5,463 bases of DNA from Burkholderiales bacterium (GTDB lineage Bacteria > Pseudomonadota > Gammaproteobacteria > Burkholderiales > Burkholderiaceae_F), in contig JAJPXW010000385.1 of NCBI GenBank assembly GCA_021205255.1, forward strand, positions 1 to 5,463, given 5' to 3'. How positions within the stretch are numbered: the stretch's first letter is position 1; the number at the start of each line of letters is the position of its first letter. The position numbers and the translations under genes were made by a program. Of the stretch, positions 1 to 5,463 are shown one piece after another. The notes below the pieces were generated by a model. It was not told the origin of the DNA and did not search any database. It saw only the letters and a list, made by a program, of their open reading frames with translations.

Positions 1-3000
1 ACTAACAGGAGGTACCTGTTGGTACTGAGGCATAACGGGCGCAGCCTGCATTGGCATTTGAGACTGAGTTTGCTGAACGTTTTGTGTCATGCGCTCGAGC
101 TCGCTAATTATTTCAATCATTCCAATGCCATTTACGTAGTTCACCTGTTTATAGCCAAATGGGCTTGGTTCCAAAGCAGACCTAAATGCTCCTTGTTGGA
201 CCACATTGGCAAACATAGCCATAACAGGACTTCCGGCCATAATGCCCATTTGATCGAATAAGTCCTGATAGTTGTACCAAGCTCCGTCCTGCTCAATTTT
301 CTTTCTGATCACTATCTCACGGCCAAACAGCGGGAAAACATCTGCTGGGACTGGAGGAACAGTGGTTCCATAGACTGGATCCTGGACATATATCTGTTTT
401 GGTGAAATTTCACCAACTGAAGTTGGCGAAGAAGCGTGCACTGGCTGCATTCCTTGCATGGGTTGTGGAGCCATAGGATTAGACCAACTCGTTCCTTGAG
501 GTGGGAAGGTCGCCTGTGGCATCTGCGGCCATTGCATGCCGGGATTTTGCAATGGCATCTGGGAACTAATTGGCATCTGCTGGATAGGCATCTGCTGCCC
601 CATAGGTTGCATCGACTGCGGCATGACTTGAACAGGCTGACCTGTTAAAGGATTAACCATCTGTGGAGGCAATGGTTGAACTCCTGTATGAGGCTGAACC
701 ATACCGGGTTGCAGCGGCTGAGAAACCTGCATCTGAGGGGCTGCAAAACTTTGTACTGCAGGTGGTTGGGCAGGCATAGGAGGAACGCTGGGTTGTGGGG
801 GTAGAGGCACAGGCTGAACTATTGGTTGAACGTTTTCAGGAGGCTGTATCATGTTTTCTACCGGTGCAACTTGCTCGGTTGCATTTTCCATTGGTTCAAC
901 ACTTTCAGGTTCATTCTGATTTAAAGTAGGAGTTTTCATTTTCTGTTCTCCATGTATTCTTGCCGCAATAGCATTTACTTCCTCCTGGGCTGACCGATAA
1001 ATTGTTTCCGAATCGAGTTCGGCTCTCGGAGGCTCCTTACCAGCCCTTGTTGCTAACAATGCTTGCTCTAATTCAGCCAATCCTGCAACATTTATATGCA
1101 AGGCTTTTCTAGTACCGACATTGCCAGTTGTTCTCTGTTGAATTTGACGTATGTTTTGCGCTGACACATAGGCATTAACATATTTAGTATGTCCATGACT
1201 GCCCAGTAGTCGTCCACCCTCTTCCTGTTGAAATTGATTGAATGCATTCATCAAATCGTTTGCATAAAACCAAACGGATCCATCTTGCATCGCAGTTTTT
1301 ACATTCACTTGACGTCCGAGTAAACCAACAACCGTCTCGCCTAATCTTAATAAACCACCACCTGGCATTTGACTTTGCTGCCCCATACCTTCCCCGGTTT
1401 CGTTATTGGTACTTGCCAAAGCAACTTGACTTGGACCATAAATAGTACCTAACGCTTCAAATATTGACTGAAGTCCAGCTTCGTCAACAAAGGCCCGAGC
1501 CCCTGTTCCACCAATTGGACGGTATTGATGCTCGGGAGTCACGATAAGACTTAAAAAATATGTCTGCTCAGCTTCATTTGGCATTCCTGCAGCTTCGAAG
1601 AGAGTTTTAGCTTCATACCAAACTTTATTGCCTTCCTTAATGGTACGAATCGTCACATCTCTACGGTTAATATTCATAGCCTCTTTACTAAAGCGCAGAG
1701 CCTCTTCGGTTTCCGGAATCGAGGGGCCGTAAGCCCTAGAAGGCATCCAACCAGTATTTCTACCCGTTGCACCATTTGGTAAAGCCACTGATGGAGCTTG
1801 GTACTGCGGTTTTCTTGATTCCTTTATAAATTCGTTAAGGGCAGGGATTAGCTGAAGTAGACCTTTTCTGCTGACATGTGGCTCCAAGAGACGTCGATCA
1901 CCATATTCTTCATAAATTTCTCTAATTTCTTTTGGATCCACTTTCTTGGCAAGAAAAGCTTTTTGTTCAGCTGAACCAACGATGCCTGCGAACTCGAGCA
2001 TGGCAGGAGTCGCGTACCAAGTCATATATTGATCTTCATAGCCTCTAACAAAGAGATGCTGATCATCAATGATGATTCTAAGAGAAGGCCTATAAAAACC
2101 ATGAGTAGCTATCCCTGCTTTCTGAGTTGCGGGTGTCGGCCCACTAGAGCTCACTCGTTGCGGATGAATAGTCTGGACTTGTACTGGAGGAACAGAAACA
2201 GCAGGTCTACTCTGTGGAGCAGAAGGTGTGACCTGAGTAGCTGTTTGAACCGGCTTAGTAGACAAAATAGAAGTCAATAATTGCTTTAGCCCAGCTTTAT
2301 TCATGTGTAGATAGTTATTTGGGGCTTTCCCAAAAATTGAGCGAGTAAATAGACGCAAATTTTGATCGTCAACCCGTCGGCGAATCGCTTTACTACGATA
2401 GGCATCTTTACCGGAACTAATTTCTTGAAGCAAGTTGCCTACGTAAAACCAAACTTCTCCATCTGCCTCAATGGCTGGCAATTCAAAATCCTTTCCATCC
2501 AATTTCACTAATGCCGTTCCACCTTTCGGTCCAACAGGTGTTGGCATCCTCACAATCGGAGCGCCTTCGGAGTCAAACTCAATAAAATGCGTCTTGGGCG
2601 TCACCACAGAGGCAGTAGTAGAGGAAGGCTGGATATTTTTAGCGGGCTTGAGATCTTGCACTTCAACGGTATTCTTTTCACTAGTTGCCAACTTTTTAGC
2701 CCGACGTTCTAATTTGGCAAGCATCTTACGAAGGCCCGCTTCGTTGACAAAGACCTCTGGCTTTTGCTCAGTTCCATCTTCAGAGCGTGGTCTTATCCGA
2801 CGAAGATTCTTAAATCCTGCAAGAATGCCGGTCGCTTTGCGCACGTCTTTACTTCCCGAGTAGTTGCCCGCTTCAAGGATTTCATTTACCCGGTTCCAGG
2901 TTCCGCTACGGTCTGTATATGTCTTAACTTCTACGGGAGTACCGTTAACTTCAATCGTGGTCGTCCCTACTTTAATTTCCTCCGGTTCGCTAACGGCTTG

Positions 3001-4950
3001 CGAACTCTTCCCAACCGGTTTCTTTGCAATCTCTCCCGAAGCTTCCAAAGTGCTGGAGAAAGCTGCTACAGCCGGTTCTTTCTGCGTCTGATACTCTCCA
3101 GAGGCCAAGTCTTCCTCTCCTTTTAATGGCGAGCTTTGAGTTTCGCTCGTTTGAGTAGAGTTGATTTCTCCAGCTTCTGCAAGGGACAAATGCTCTTCAG
3201 ACTGCCTTTCTTCCGGTTTTGCGACTGGTGCTTGGACTAACCGACCTTCTTTAATGGCTTTTGCTATTGAATGGTCATAATCAGCGAAAACGCTCTTTTC
3301 TCCGCCATAAGTGACCTTTCCAGAATCCTCCGATACTGGAGTTAGGAGTTCAGGCCGTTTAACTAGATTCGCATCCACATCTAACGGTTCATCCGGATCA
3401 TTTTCCGTGACAGCCTTTTTCATTAGCTCGAAAATGTCGTAATCAGCTTTTGCAAAAAGATAACCGACTTCTTCTTTCCCTATTTGTAGAGCCTGCGATT
3501 TCTCCCCATAATACTTAGCTATAAACCTTGCATAGATATCGTCCTCTTCTTTCGGTTCGGACTCTTCTTGACTATTTGGCTCCTCGTCGTCTTCTTCTGA
3601 GGAAGCATGAGCTTTAGCTATTTCTATTTCTTTTGGCCTATCAGCTGGCTCTGCACCCTCTGCTATGAATATTTCTTCTGTGGGTTCTTCTTGCGTGGTT
3701 ACGAGAACAGGCAACGTGGCATCCATCTCGTTATTTTCTACTACAAGCGGGAGAAGCTCTTTCTCAGTCTCCTCTGTTTCTGGAGAAAGAGTAGCAGCAA
3801 CAGGCTCGGACTCCGGCTCTTCAATTTTCTTGCCCTCCACAATCTCGTCCTCTGGCAGGAGTAGAGGAGCTTGGGCCTCTTTCCCTTCCTGAAGTTCTTC
3901 AGACTTGAGGTCAGGAAGCGCCAATTCATCTGGAGGCTGCCCAGTGACATCAATTAGTTCCTCATTTTTTTGATTCTGGCCATGTTTTTCATCAGTCTCA
4001 GTAACTAGAGTTATGTCTTCCTGTCCAGCTAAACTTCCAGTCTCCCCTGCTTCCCCTATCACAGTAGCTGTACCTGCTCCCTGTGCCGGGAAAGGGCTTA
4101 CCTCCTCTCCCTGTGCCGGCACTGGGCCTTTTTCCTCATTAATAGGCGAGGATTCGCTTTCTTTTACCACTCTTCTTTCCTGCGGCATTTCCTCAGCAGA
4201 AGAAGCGGCTGTCGCACCGACCGGATTCTCAGAAGGAATGTCGTCCGGCAGAAGCAGCTCTGGCTCTTCCATAGAATCGGGATGCTTTGCTTCAGGCACG
4301 GAATCTACAGAGGAAGCTAATTGCCTTTCCTCTTCCTTTCTTGGTTCTTCTTCCCTAGCCCCTTCGCTAGGGGCTTGGGACAGAATCTCTGTAGATACTT
4401 GGCTTTCAGGATTTTCTAATATTTCTTTCTGAGGCTGCTCTTCTGCCACCGCCGCAGTCGTAACAGATTTGTCTTCATCGACTAGAAGCGGCTCATTTAC
4501 GTTTTCGGCAGGTGCATTCTCCTGGCCGTCCTTGGCTAGTTCACTGACGTTTTCAGAGATTTCGGCACTCATCGTCAAAGGAATTGGTTGATTGCCTGCG
4601 TCCGTCTCCTCTCCCTGGACGGTCTGCCCCTTTCCCTGTCCGTGTTCTTCTATTTCAGGAAGAAACTCTTCCTTAGTTTGATCTGCTAAGTAGAGCTTGG
4701 GGGTAATACTGGCGGACGTCTCTCCTATATTCTTACTACTTTCGGCTTCGAGATCTTTAGTAGGAATGGCAGTCGATAGCCCCTTTCCCTTTTCTACTGG
4801 ACTGTCCAGTGCTTCTGGTTGTTGCTTTTTATGCAGGTGAGGGCCAAGATGCTCGTCTTGTATCTCCTGAATTAATTGAGCTCGTCGGGACAGAGCCTTT
4901 TTTTCCGATGCCGGAGATGCTTCACCGCTTTTTGTATCATTGGTTACCAT
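1..4950 (-). CDS. Giant cysteine-free protein with acidic disordered N-terminus and six tandem BRO-N-like domains (3'-partial)
   Basis: I do not recognise a named gene. The frame is open for 1,650 codons from ATG 4950 to the window edge, far beyond chance, and shows coherent domain structure, so it is certainly coding; the C-terminus lies outside the window. Order by residue: 1-469 acidic, low-complexity and probably disordered; 470-570 a charged module with a repeated FA..DYD motif; 571-660 a Ser/Glu/Gln linker; then BRO-N-like domains near 662-750, 812-897, 952-1044, 1087-1170 and 1200-1300; a Q/P/M-rich linker at 1346-1530; a sixth domain near 1534-1621; then another Q/P/M-rich stretch. 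The protein begins MVTNDTKSGEASPASEKK, with no signal peptide; no membrane segment or cysteine is seen anywhere. The start is chosen because GAGGAGG lies 5 nt upstream. BRO-N domains are known from phage antirepressors and viral BRO proteins and often bind DNA. Here the repeats are diverged, so a binding, scaffold or effector role is only inference. Confidence 0.95.
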   Translation of the reverse strand, partial: MVTNDTKSGEASPASEKKALSRRAQLIQEIQDEHLGPHLHKKQQPEALDSPVEKGKGLSTAIPTKDLEAESSKNIGETSASITPKLYLADQTKEEFLPEIEEHGQGKGQTVQGEETDAGNQPIPLTMSAEISENVSELAKDGQENAPAENVNEPLLVDEDKSVTTAAVAEEQPQKEILENPESQVSTEILSQAPSEGAREEEPRKEEERQLASSVDSVPEAKHPDSMEEPELLLPDDIPSENPVGATAASSAEEMPQERRVVKESESSPINEEKGPVPAQGEEVSPFPAQGAGTATVIGEAGETGSLAGQEDITLVTETDEKHGQNQKNEELIDVTGQPPDELALPDLKSEELQEGKEAQAPLLLPEDEIVEGKKIEEPESEPVAATLSPETEETEKELLPLVVENNEMDATLPVLVTTQEEPTEEIFIAEGAEPADRPKEIEIAKAHASSEEDDEEPNSQEESEPKEEDDIYARFIAKYYGEKSQALQIGKEEVGYLFAKADYDIFELMKKAVTENDPDEPLDVDANLVKRPELLTPVSEDSGKVTYGGEKSVFADYDHSIAKAIKEGRLVQAPVAKPEERQSEEHLSLAEAGEINSTQTSETQSSPLKGEEDLASGEYQTQKEPAVAAFSSTLEASGEIAKKPVGKSSQAVSEPEEIKVGTTTIEVNGTPVEVKTYTDRSGTWNRVNEILEAGNYSGSKDVRKATGILAGFKNLRRIRPRSEDGTEQKPEVFVNEAGLRKMLAKLERRAKKLATSEKNTVEVQDLKPAKNIQPSSTTASVVTPKTHFIEFDSEGAPIVRMPTPVGPKGGTALVKLDGKDFELPAIEADGEVWFYVGNLLQEISSGKDAYRSKAIRRRVDDQNLRLFTRSIFGKAPNNYLHMNKAGLKQLLTSILSTKPVQTATQVTPSAPQSRPAVSVPPVQVQTIHPQRVSSSGPTPATQKAGIATHGFYRPSLRIIIDDQHLFVRGYEDQYMTWYATPAMLEFAGIVGSAEQKAFLAKKVDPKEIREIYEEYGDRRLLEPHVSRKGLLQLIPALNEFIKESRKPQYQAPSVALPNGATGRNTGWMPSRAYGPSIPETEEALRFSKEAMNINRRDVTIRTIKEGNKVWYEAKTLFEAAGMPNEAEQTYFLSLIVTPEHQYRPIGGTGARAFVDEAGLQSIFEALGTIYGPSQVALASTNNETGEGMGQQSQMPGGGLLRLGETVVGLLGRQVNVKTAMQDGSVWFYANDLMNAFNQFQQEEGGRLLGSHGHTKYVNAYVSAQNIRQIQQRTTGNVGTRKALHINVAGLAELEQALLATRAGKEPPRAELDSETIYRSAQEEVNAIAARIHGEQKMKTPTLNQNEPESVEPMENATEQVAPVENMIQPPENVQPIVQPVPLPPQPSVPPMPAQPPAVQSFAAPQMQVSQPLQPGMVQPHTGVQPLPPQMVNPLTGQPVQVMPQSMQPMGQQMPIQQMPISSQMPLQNPGMQWPQMPQATFPPQGTSWSNPMAPQPMQGMQPVHASSPTSVGEISPKQIYVQDPVYGTTVPPVPADVFPLFGREIVIRKKIEQDGAWYNYQDLFDQMGIMAGSPVMAMFANVVQQGAFRSALEPSPFGYKQVNYVNGIGMIEIISELERMTQNVQQTQSQMPMQAAPVMPQYQQVPPVS
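88..351 (-). other. BRO-N-like domain 6 (residues ~1534-1621)
   Basis: Strand VFPLFGREIVIRKKIEQ (1538-1554) precedes DGAWYNYQDLFDQMGI (1555-1570) with Trp1558. The middle is small-residue and Met-rich (AGSPVMAMFANVVQQGAF, 1572-1589), and the closing motif NYVNGIGMIEIISELERM (1604-1621) has Gly1610 in the Gly-Leu position, with Met for Leu. Trp-to-Gly spacing is 52. The copy keeps the frame of the domain but not the basic patch of copies 1 and 2. Confidence 0.5.
361..915 (-). other. Protein linker: Gln/Pro/Met/Val-rich (residues ~1346-1530)
   Basis: About 185 residues dominated by Gln, Pro, Met and Val, for example VQPIVQPVPLPPQPSVP (1374-1390) and QQMPIQQMPISSQMPLQ (1452-1468). It has very few charged residues beyond about 1373 and no predicted fold. 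It separates domains 5 and 6, which are 331 residues apart Trp to Trp against 116-149 between the others, so a domain may have been lost here or the linker expanded. The same composition resumes after domain 6 (QMPMQAAPVMPQYQQVPP, 1631-1648). Confidence 0.8.
517..594 (-). repeat. Short in-frame DNA repeats coding for Q-M-P units
   Basis: On the plus strand the 9-mer (t/a)ggcatctg occurs at 517-525, 553-561, 571-579 and 586-594. Start-to-start distances are 36, 18 and 15 nt, all multiples of three, and each copy encodes Gln-Met-Pro in the giant CDS. This looks like slippage or short duplication inside the Q/P/M-rich linker. Confidence 0.7.
1051..1353 (-). other. BRO-N-like domain 5 (residues ~1200-1300)
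   Basis: LLGRQVNVKTAMQDGSVWFY (1210-1229) carries Trp1227 in a DGSVWFY motif nearly identical to DGEVWFY of copy 2. The insert between the motifs is longer (Trp to Gly 63 residues) and rich in Gln, Asn, Gly and His. The closing motif is KALHINVAGLAELEQALL (1282-1299) with Gly1290-Leu1291. A charged, probably helical extension follows to about 1345 (EEVNAIAARIHGEQK, 1324-1338). Confidence 0.55.
1441..1692 (-). other. BRO-N-like domain 4 (residues ~1087-1170)
   Basis: The strand INRRDVTIRTIKEG (1094-1107) leads into NKVWYEAKTLFEAAGMPN (1108-1125) with Trp1111, close to the WFxAKDxxEALG pattern of BRO-N domains. The closing motif ARAFVDEAGLQSIFEALG (1151-1168) has Gly1159-Leu1160. Trp-to-Gly spacing is 48, the shortest of the six. 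The central part is not markedly basic, unlike copies 1 and 2. Confidence 0.6.
1819..2097 (-). other. BRO-N-like domain 3 (residues ~952-1044)
   Basis: Strand-like residues FYRPSLRIIIDDQHLFV (952-968) precede MTWYATPAMLEFAGIVGS (976-993) with Trp978. A charged helix follows (PKEIREIYEEYGDRR, 1006-1020), then the closing motif PHVSRKGLLQLIPAL (1024-1038) with Gly1030-Leu1031. Trp-to-Gly spacing is 52. VNEAGL has become VSRKGL, so this copy is more diverged, but the spacing and the pattern around Trp are kept. Confidence 0.5.
2260..2517 (-). other. BRO-N-like domain 2 (residues ~812-897)
   Basis: The order is strand ALVKLDGKDFELPAIEAD (813-830), GEVWFYVGNLLQEIS (831-845) with Trp834, the basic run KAIRRRVDD (854-862), and NYLHMNKAGLKQLLTSIL (879-896) with Gly887-Leu888. 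Trp-to-Gly spacing is 53 residues, nearly equal to copy 1. The motif DGEVWFY matches the DGxxWF signature of BRO-N domains. A Pro/Val/Thr/Gln-rich linker follows at about 898-950. Confidence 0.6.
2701..2967 (-). other. BRO-N-like domain 1 (residues ~662-750)
   Basis: This is the most recognisable copy. It begins with strands TTIEVNGTPVEVKTY (663-677), then SGTWNRVNEILEAGNYSG (682-699) with the conserved Trp at 685, a basic stretch LRRIRPR (716-722), and the signature VFVNEAGLRKMLAKLERR (733-750) with Gly739-Leu740. The Trp-to-Gly distance is 54 residues. Known BRO-N domains have the same W..A..L and VNE(A/S)GLY..(I/L) features. The basic patch would be compatible with nucleic-acid binding, which is inference. 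Confidence 0.6.
3241..3543 (-). other. Protein module with duplicated FA..DYD motif (residues 470-570)
   Basis: After the acidic tail the composition becomes mixed and more globular, with tyrosines and phenylalanines: DDIYARFIAKYYGEKSQAL at 470-488, then GYLFAKADYDIFELMKKA at 496-513, then SVFADYDHSIAKAIKEG at 553-569. The last two share an FA-(KA)-DYD-x3-x-KA pattern of aromatic, acidic and helical residues, which suggests a duplicated short helical unit. I do not recognise the family. It sits between the disordered tail and the first BRO-N-like domain. Confidence 0.5.
3544..4950 (-). other. Protein region: acidic, low-complexity, probably disordered N-terminal segment (residues 1-469)
   Basis: This segment is rich in Glu, Pro, Ser, Gly and Gln, has almost no aromatic residues, and has short runs such as REEEPRKEEER (199-209) and SEEDDEE (451-457). 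Residues 451-470 contain 12 acidic residues out of 20. The first 45 residues differ: they are more basic and could form a helix (ALSRRAQLIQEIQDEH, 19-34). Short hydrophobic-acidic motifs recur: LLVDED at 155-160, LLLPDDI at 232-238, LALPDL at 343-348, LLLPEDEI at 363-370 and ELLPLV at 398-403. They look like degenerate linear motifs in a flexible tail. No catalytic motif is visible. Confidence 0.8.
4077..4119 (-). repeat. 13-nt in-frame direct repeat in the acidic region
   Basis: The plus-strand 13-mer ctccctgtgccgg occurs at 4077-4089 and again at 4107-4119, exactly 30 nt apart. In the CDS both copies encode the core Pro-Ala-Gln-Gly (PAQGEE and PAQGAG). This is a small tandem duplication in the low-complexity N-terminal segment. 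Confidence 0.7.
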
Positions 4951-5062
4951 ATTTTCCTCCTCGCAGCCTGCTTGCATGCCCGAAGAATGCGCAAATTCCC
5001 ATATAGCCTTTCTTATTCCGAGCTTTCCTTGCTGGCGGACAATATGACTTAAATACAGCCAT
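4937..5062 (-). CDS. Possible 41-residue basic leader ORF overlapping the main start
   Basis: ATG at 5062-5060 opens a 41-codon frame, different from the giant CDS, ending in TGA at 4939-4937, so it overlaps the giant start by 14 nt. The peptide begins MAVFKSYCPPARKARNKKGY and has nine Lys/Arg and no Asp or Glu. Upstream there is only a weak GGA purine match about 10 nt before the ATG. The overlap would suit translational coupling or a leader peptide, but a chance ORF of this length is quite likely. Confidence 0.2.
   Translation of the reverse strand: MAVFKSYCPPARKARNKKGYMGICAFFGHASRLRGGKYGNQ
4956..4962 (-). promoter_or_regulatory. Strong Shine-Dalgarno site deciding the start of the giant CDS
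   Basis: On the minus strand GAGGAGG is followed by AAAAT and the ATG at 4950-4948. An in-frame ATG nine codons upstream (4977-4975) has no purine-rich site before it, and the upstream codons include cysteines, which the downstream protein lacks entirely. Both points favour 4950 as the start. The site also argues for a bacterial or phage translation system. Confidence 0.85.
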
Positions 5063-5207
5063 ACGCAAACTGTCCGTGGAATTAACCCAGGGACACAACG
5101 CCTAACAAAATCGCTCGAGAACCAAAACCTTGGGACTCTAGTGCTTAAATACCTCCGGCCAAATCACTTCGCCTCCAAAATGCCCAGAAGCGCAGGCCAA
5201 CAAAGAA

Positions 5208-5213
5208 ATTATA
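5208..5213 (-). promoter_or_regulatory. Candidate -10 box (TATAAT) for the giant CDS
   Basis: A perfect TATAAT reads on the minus strand in an AT-rich context, but the hexamer 17 nt upstream (ATCTCA) is a poor -35 match. If used, transcription would start near 5201, giving a 5' leader of about 250 nt. A single hexamer match in AT-rich DNA is weak evidence. Confidence 0.25.
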
Positions 5214-5398
5214 AACAGATGGAAACCAACTGAGATAATCTTTATTTGCAAGATCGAATTTCGAACCCTATACGGCTACTTATTTTGGTCTTGGGGAATG
5301 GTGGAACACAGAATATGGGAATGATTTTCTATATTGTTTTCAAACCTGCTACTAAATTTCTCTATCTTCTTATGGAGAAACACAAACAGAAGCCATTT

Positions 5399-5420
5399 AT
5401 TTCTAAGAACAACTAGAAAT
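5399..5420. other. AT-rich inverted repeat near the right edge
   Basis: ATTTCTA and TAGAAAT form a perfect 7-bp inverted repeat around an 8-nt loop. On the plus strand it is followed by tttt. The stem has only one G-C pair, so it is a poor intrinsic terminator; it overlaps the TAG of the possible upstream tail. Confidence 0.25.
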
Positions 5421-5463
5421 TTTTAAATTCATAAGCTACTGGCTGTTCAGAAGGCGGAAAGCA
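5413..5463 (-). CDS. Possible C-terminal tail of an upstream gene (5'-partial)
   Basis: From the right edge one minus-strand frame is open for 16 codons, reading CFPPSEQPVAYEFKNF and ending in TAG at 5415-5413; the other two minus frames stop within nine codons. The composition looks protein-like, but the stretch is too short to be sure. If real, an upstream gene in the same orientation ends about 460 nt before the giant CDS. Confidence 0.25.
   Translation of the reverse strand, partial: CFPPSEQPVAYEFKNF

Larger units (their letters stand above)
4951..5412. other. Leader / intergenic region of about 460 nt upstream of the giant CDS
   Basis: No long ORF or RNA gene is convincing here. The giant frame stays open upstream to a stop at 5164-5166, but this extension has no ATG, GTG or TTG before the ATG at 4977 and contains several cysteines, so I take it as non-coding. 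The region is AT-rich in its distal half (5200-5412). The 9-mer cttaaatac occurs twice on the plus strand (5048-5056 and 5144-5152), and a palindrome tcgaa-t-ttcga lies at 5254-5264. A promoter for the giant gene should lie in this region. Confidence 0.5.

Noticed and set aside
19..648. Plus-strand ORFs of 70-80 codons rich in His, Leu and Arg
   Set aside because: The His/Leu/Arg/Trp bias is the antisense image of the Met/Gln/Pro codons of the linker and domain 6.
2471..3126. Overlapping plus-strand ORFs of 75-130 codons
   Set aside because: They lie opposite domains 1 and 2 of the giant CDS, in competing frames, with no recognisable motif.
3741..3953. Minus-strand 70-codon ORF in another frame
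   Set aside because: It is nested in the giant CDS in a shifted frame, and its Lys/Arg/Leu/Ser bias is a frame-shift product of Glu-rich codons.
4013..4432. Plus-strand 139-codon Ser-rich ORF
   Set aside because: It lies antisense to the Glu/Pro-rich part of the giant CDS. Its Ser-rich, low-complexity composition follows from the complementary codons, and it has no domain.
4975..4977. Alternative in-frame start nine codons upstream
   Set aside because: No Shine-Dalgarno sequence precedes it, and it would place the strong GAGGAGG inside the coding region and add the only cysteine.
4809..5006. Plus-strand 65-codon ORF spanning the start of the giant gene
   Set aside because: Most of it is antisense to strong coding sequence and to the Shine-Dalgarno site; no ribosome binding site or family features.
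5246..5275. TTCGAA sequence resembling a tRNA T-loop
   Set aside because: The flanking bases do not form the five-pair T-stem on either strand, and no acceptor or anticodon arm is found nearby.
5315..5413. Plus-strand 32-codon ORF starting MGMIFYIVFKP
   Set aside because: Short, no convincing ribosome binding site, in AT-rich DNA; not distinguishable from chance.

Overview
The window is dominated by one very long minus-strand reading frame. It starts at 4950 and runs off the left edge at position 1 with no stop: 1,650 residues seen, C-terminus missing. The start has a strong Shine-Dalgarno sequence (GAGGAGG, 5 nt from the ATG), so the source is most likely a bacterium or a bacterial virus of moderate GC. 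The sequence does not show which phylum. No RNA genes, insertion sequences or CRISPR arrays were seen.

Layout, read 5' to 3' on the minus strand: (a) 5463-5413, a possible 16-codon tail of an upstream gene. (b) 5412-4951, an AT-rich leader with a TATAAT-like box near 5210 and a possible 41-codon basic ORF overlapping the main start. (c) 4950-3544, an acidic, low-complexity, probably disordered N-terminal region of about 469 residues with recurring LLLP-acidic motifs. (d) 3543-3241, a small charged module with a duplicated FA..DYD motif. (e) 3240-1051, a linker and then five diverged domains in series. (f) about 915-361, a Q/P/M-rich linker. (g) about 351-88, a sixth domain, followed by the start of another Q/P/M-rich linker.

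The six domains share one pattern: a basic or polar strand, a DGxxW(F/Y)-type motif, and 48-63 residues later a VNxAGL-type motif followed by a leucine-rich helix. This resembles the BRO-N domain of phage antirepressors and viral BRO proteins. That assignment comes from reading motifs by eye, not from a profile search. The seen protein has no cysteine, no signal peptide and no membrane segment. A plausible picture is a giant soluble multi-domain scaffold or secreted/effector-like protein made of tandem BRO-N-like modules on flexible linkers, but its function is not known from the sequence.
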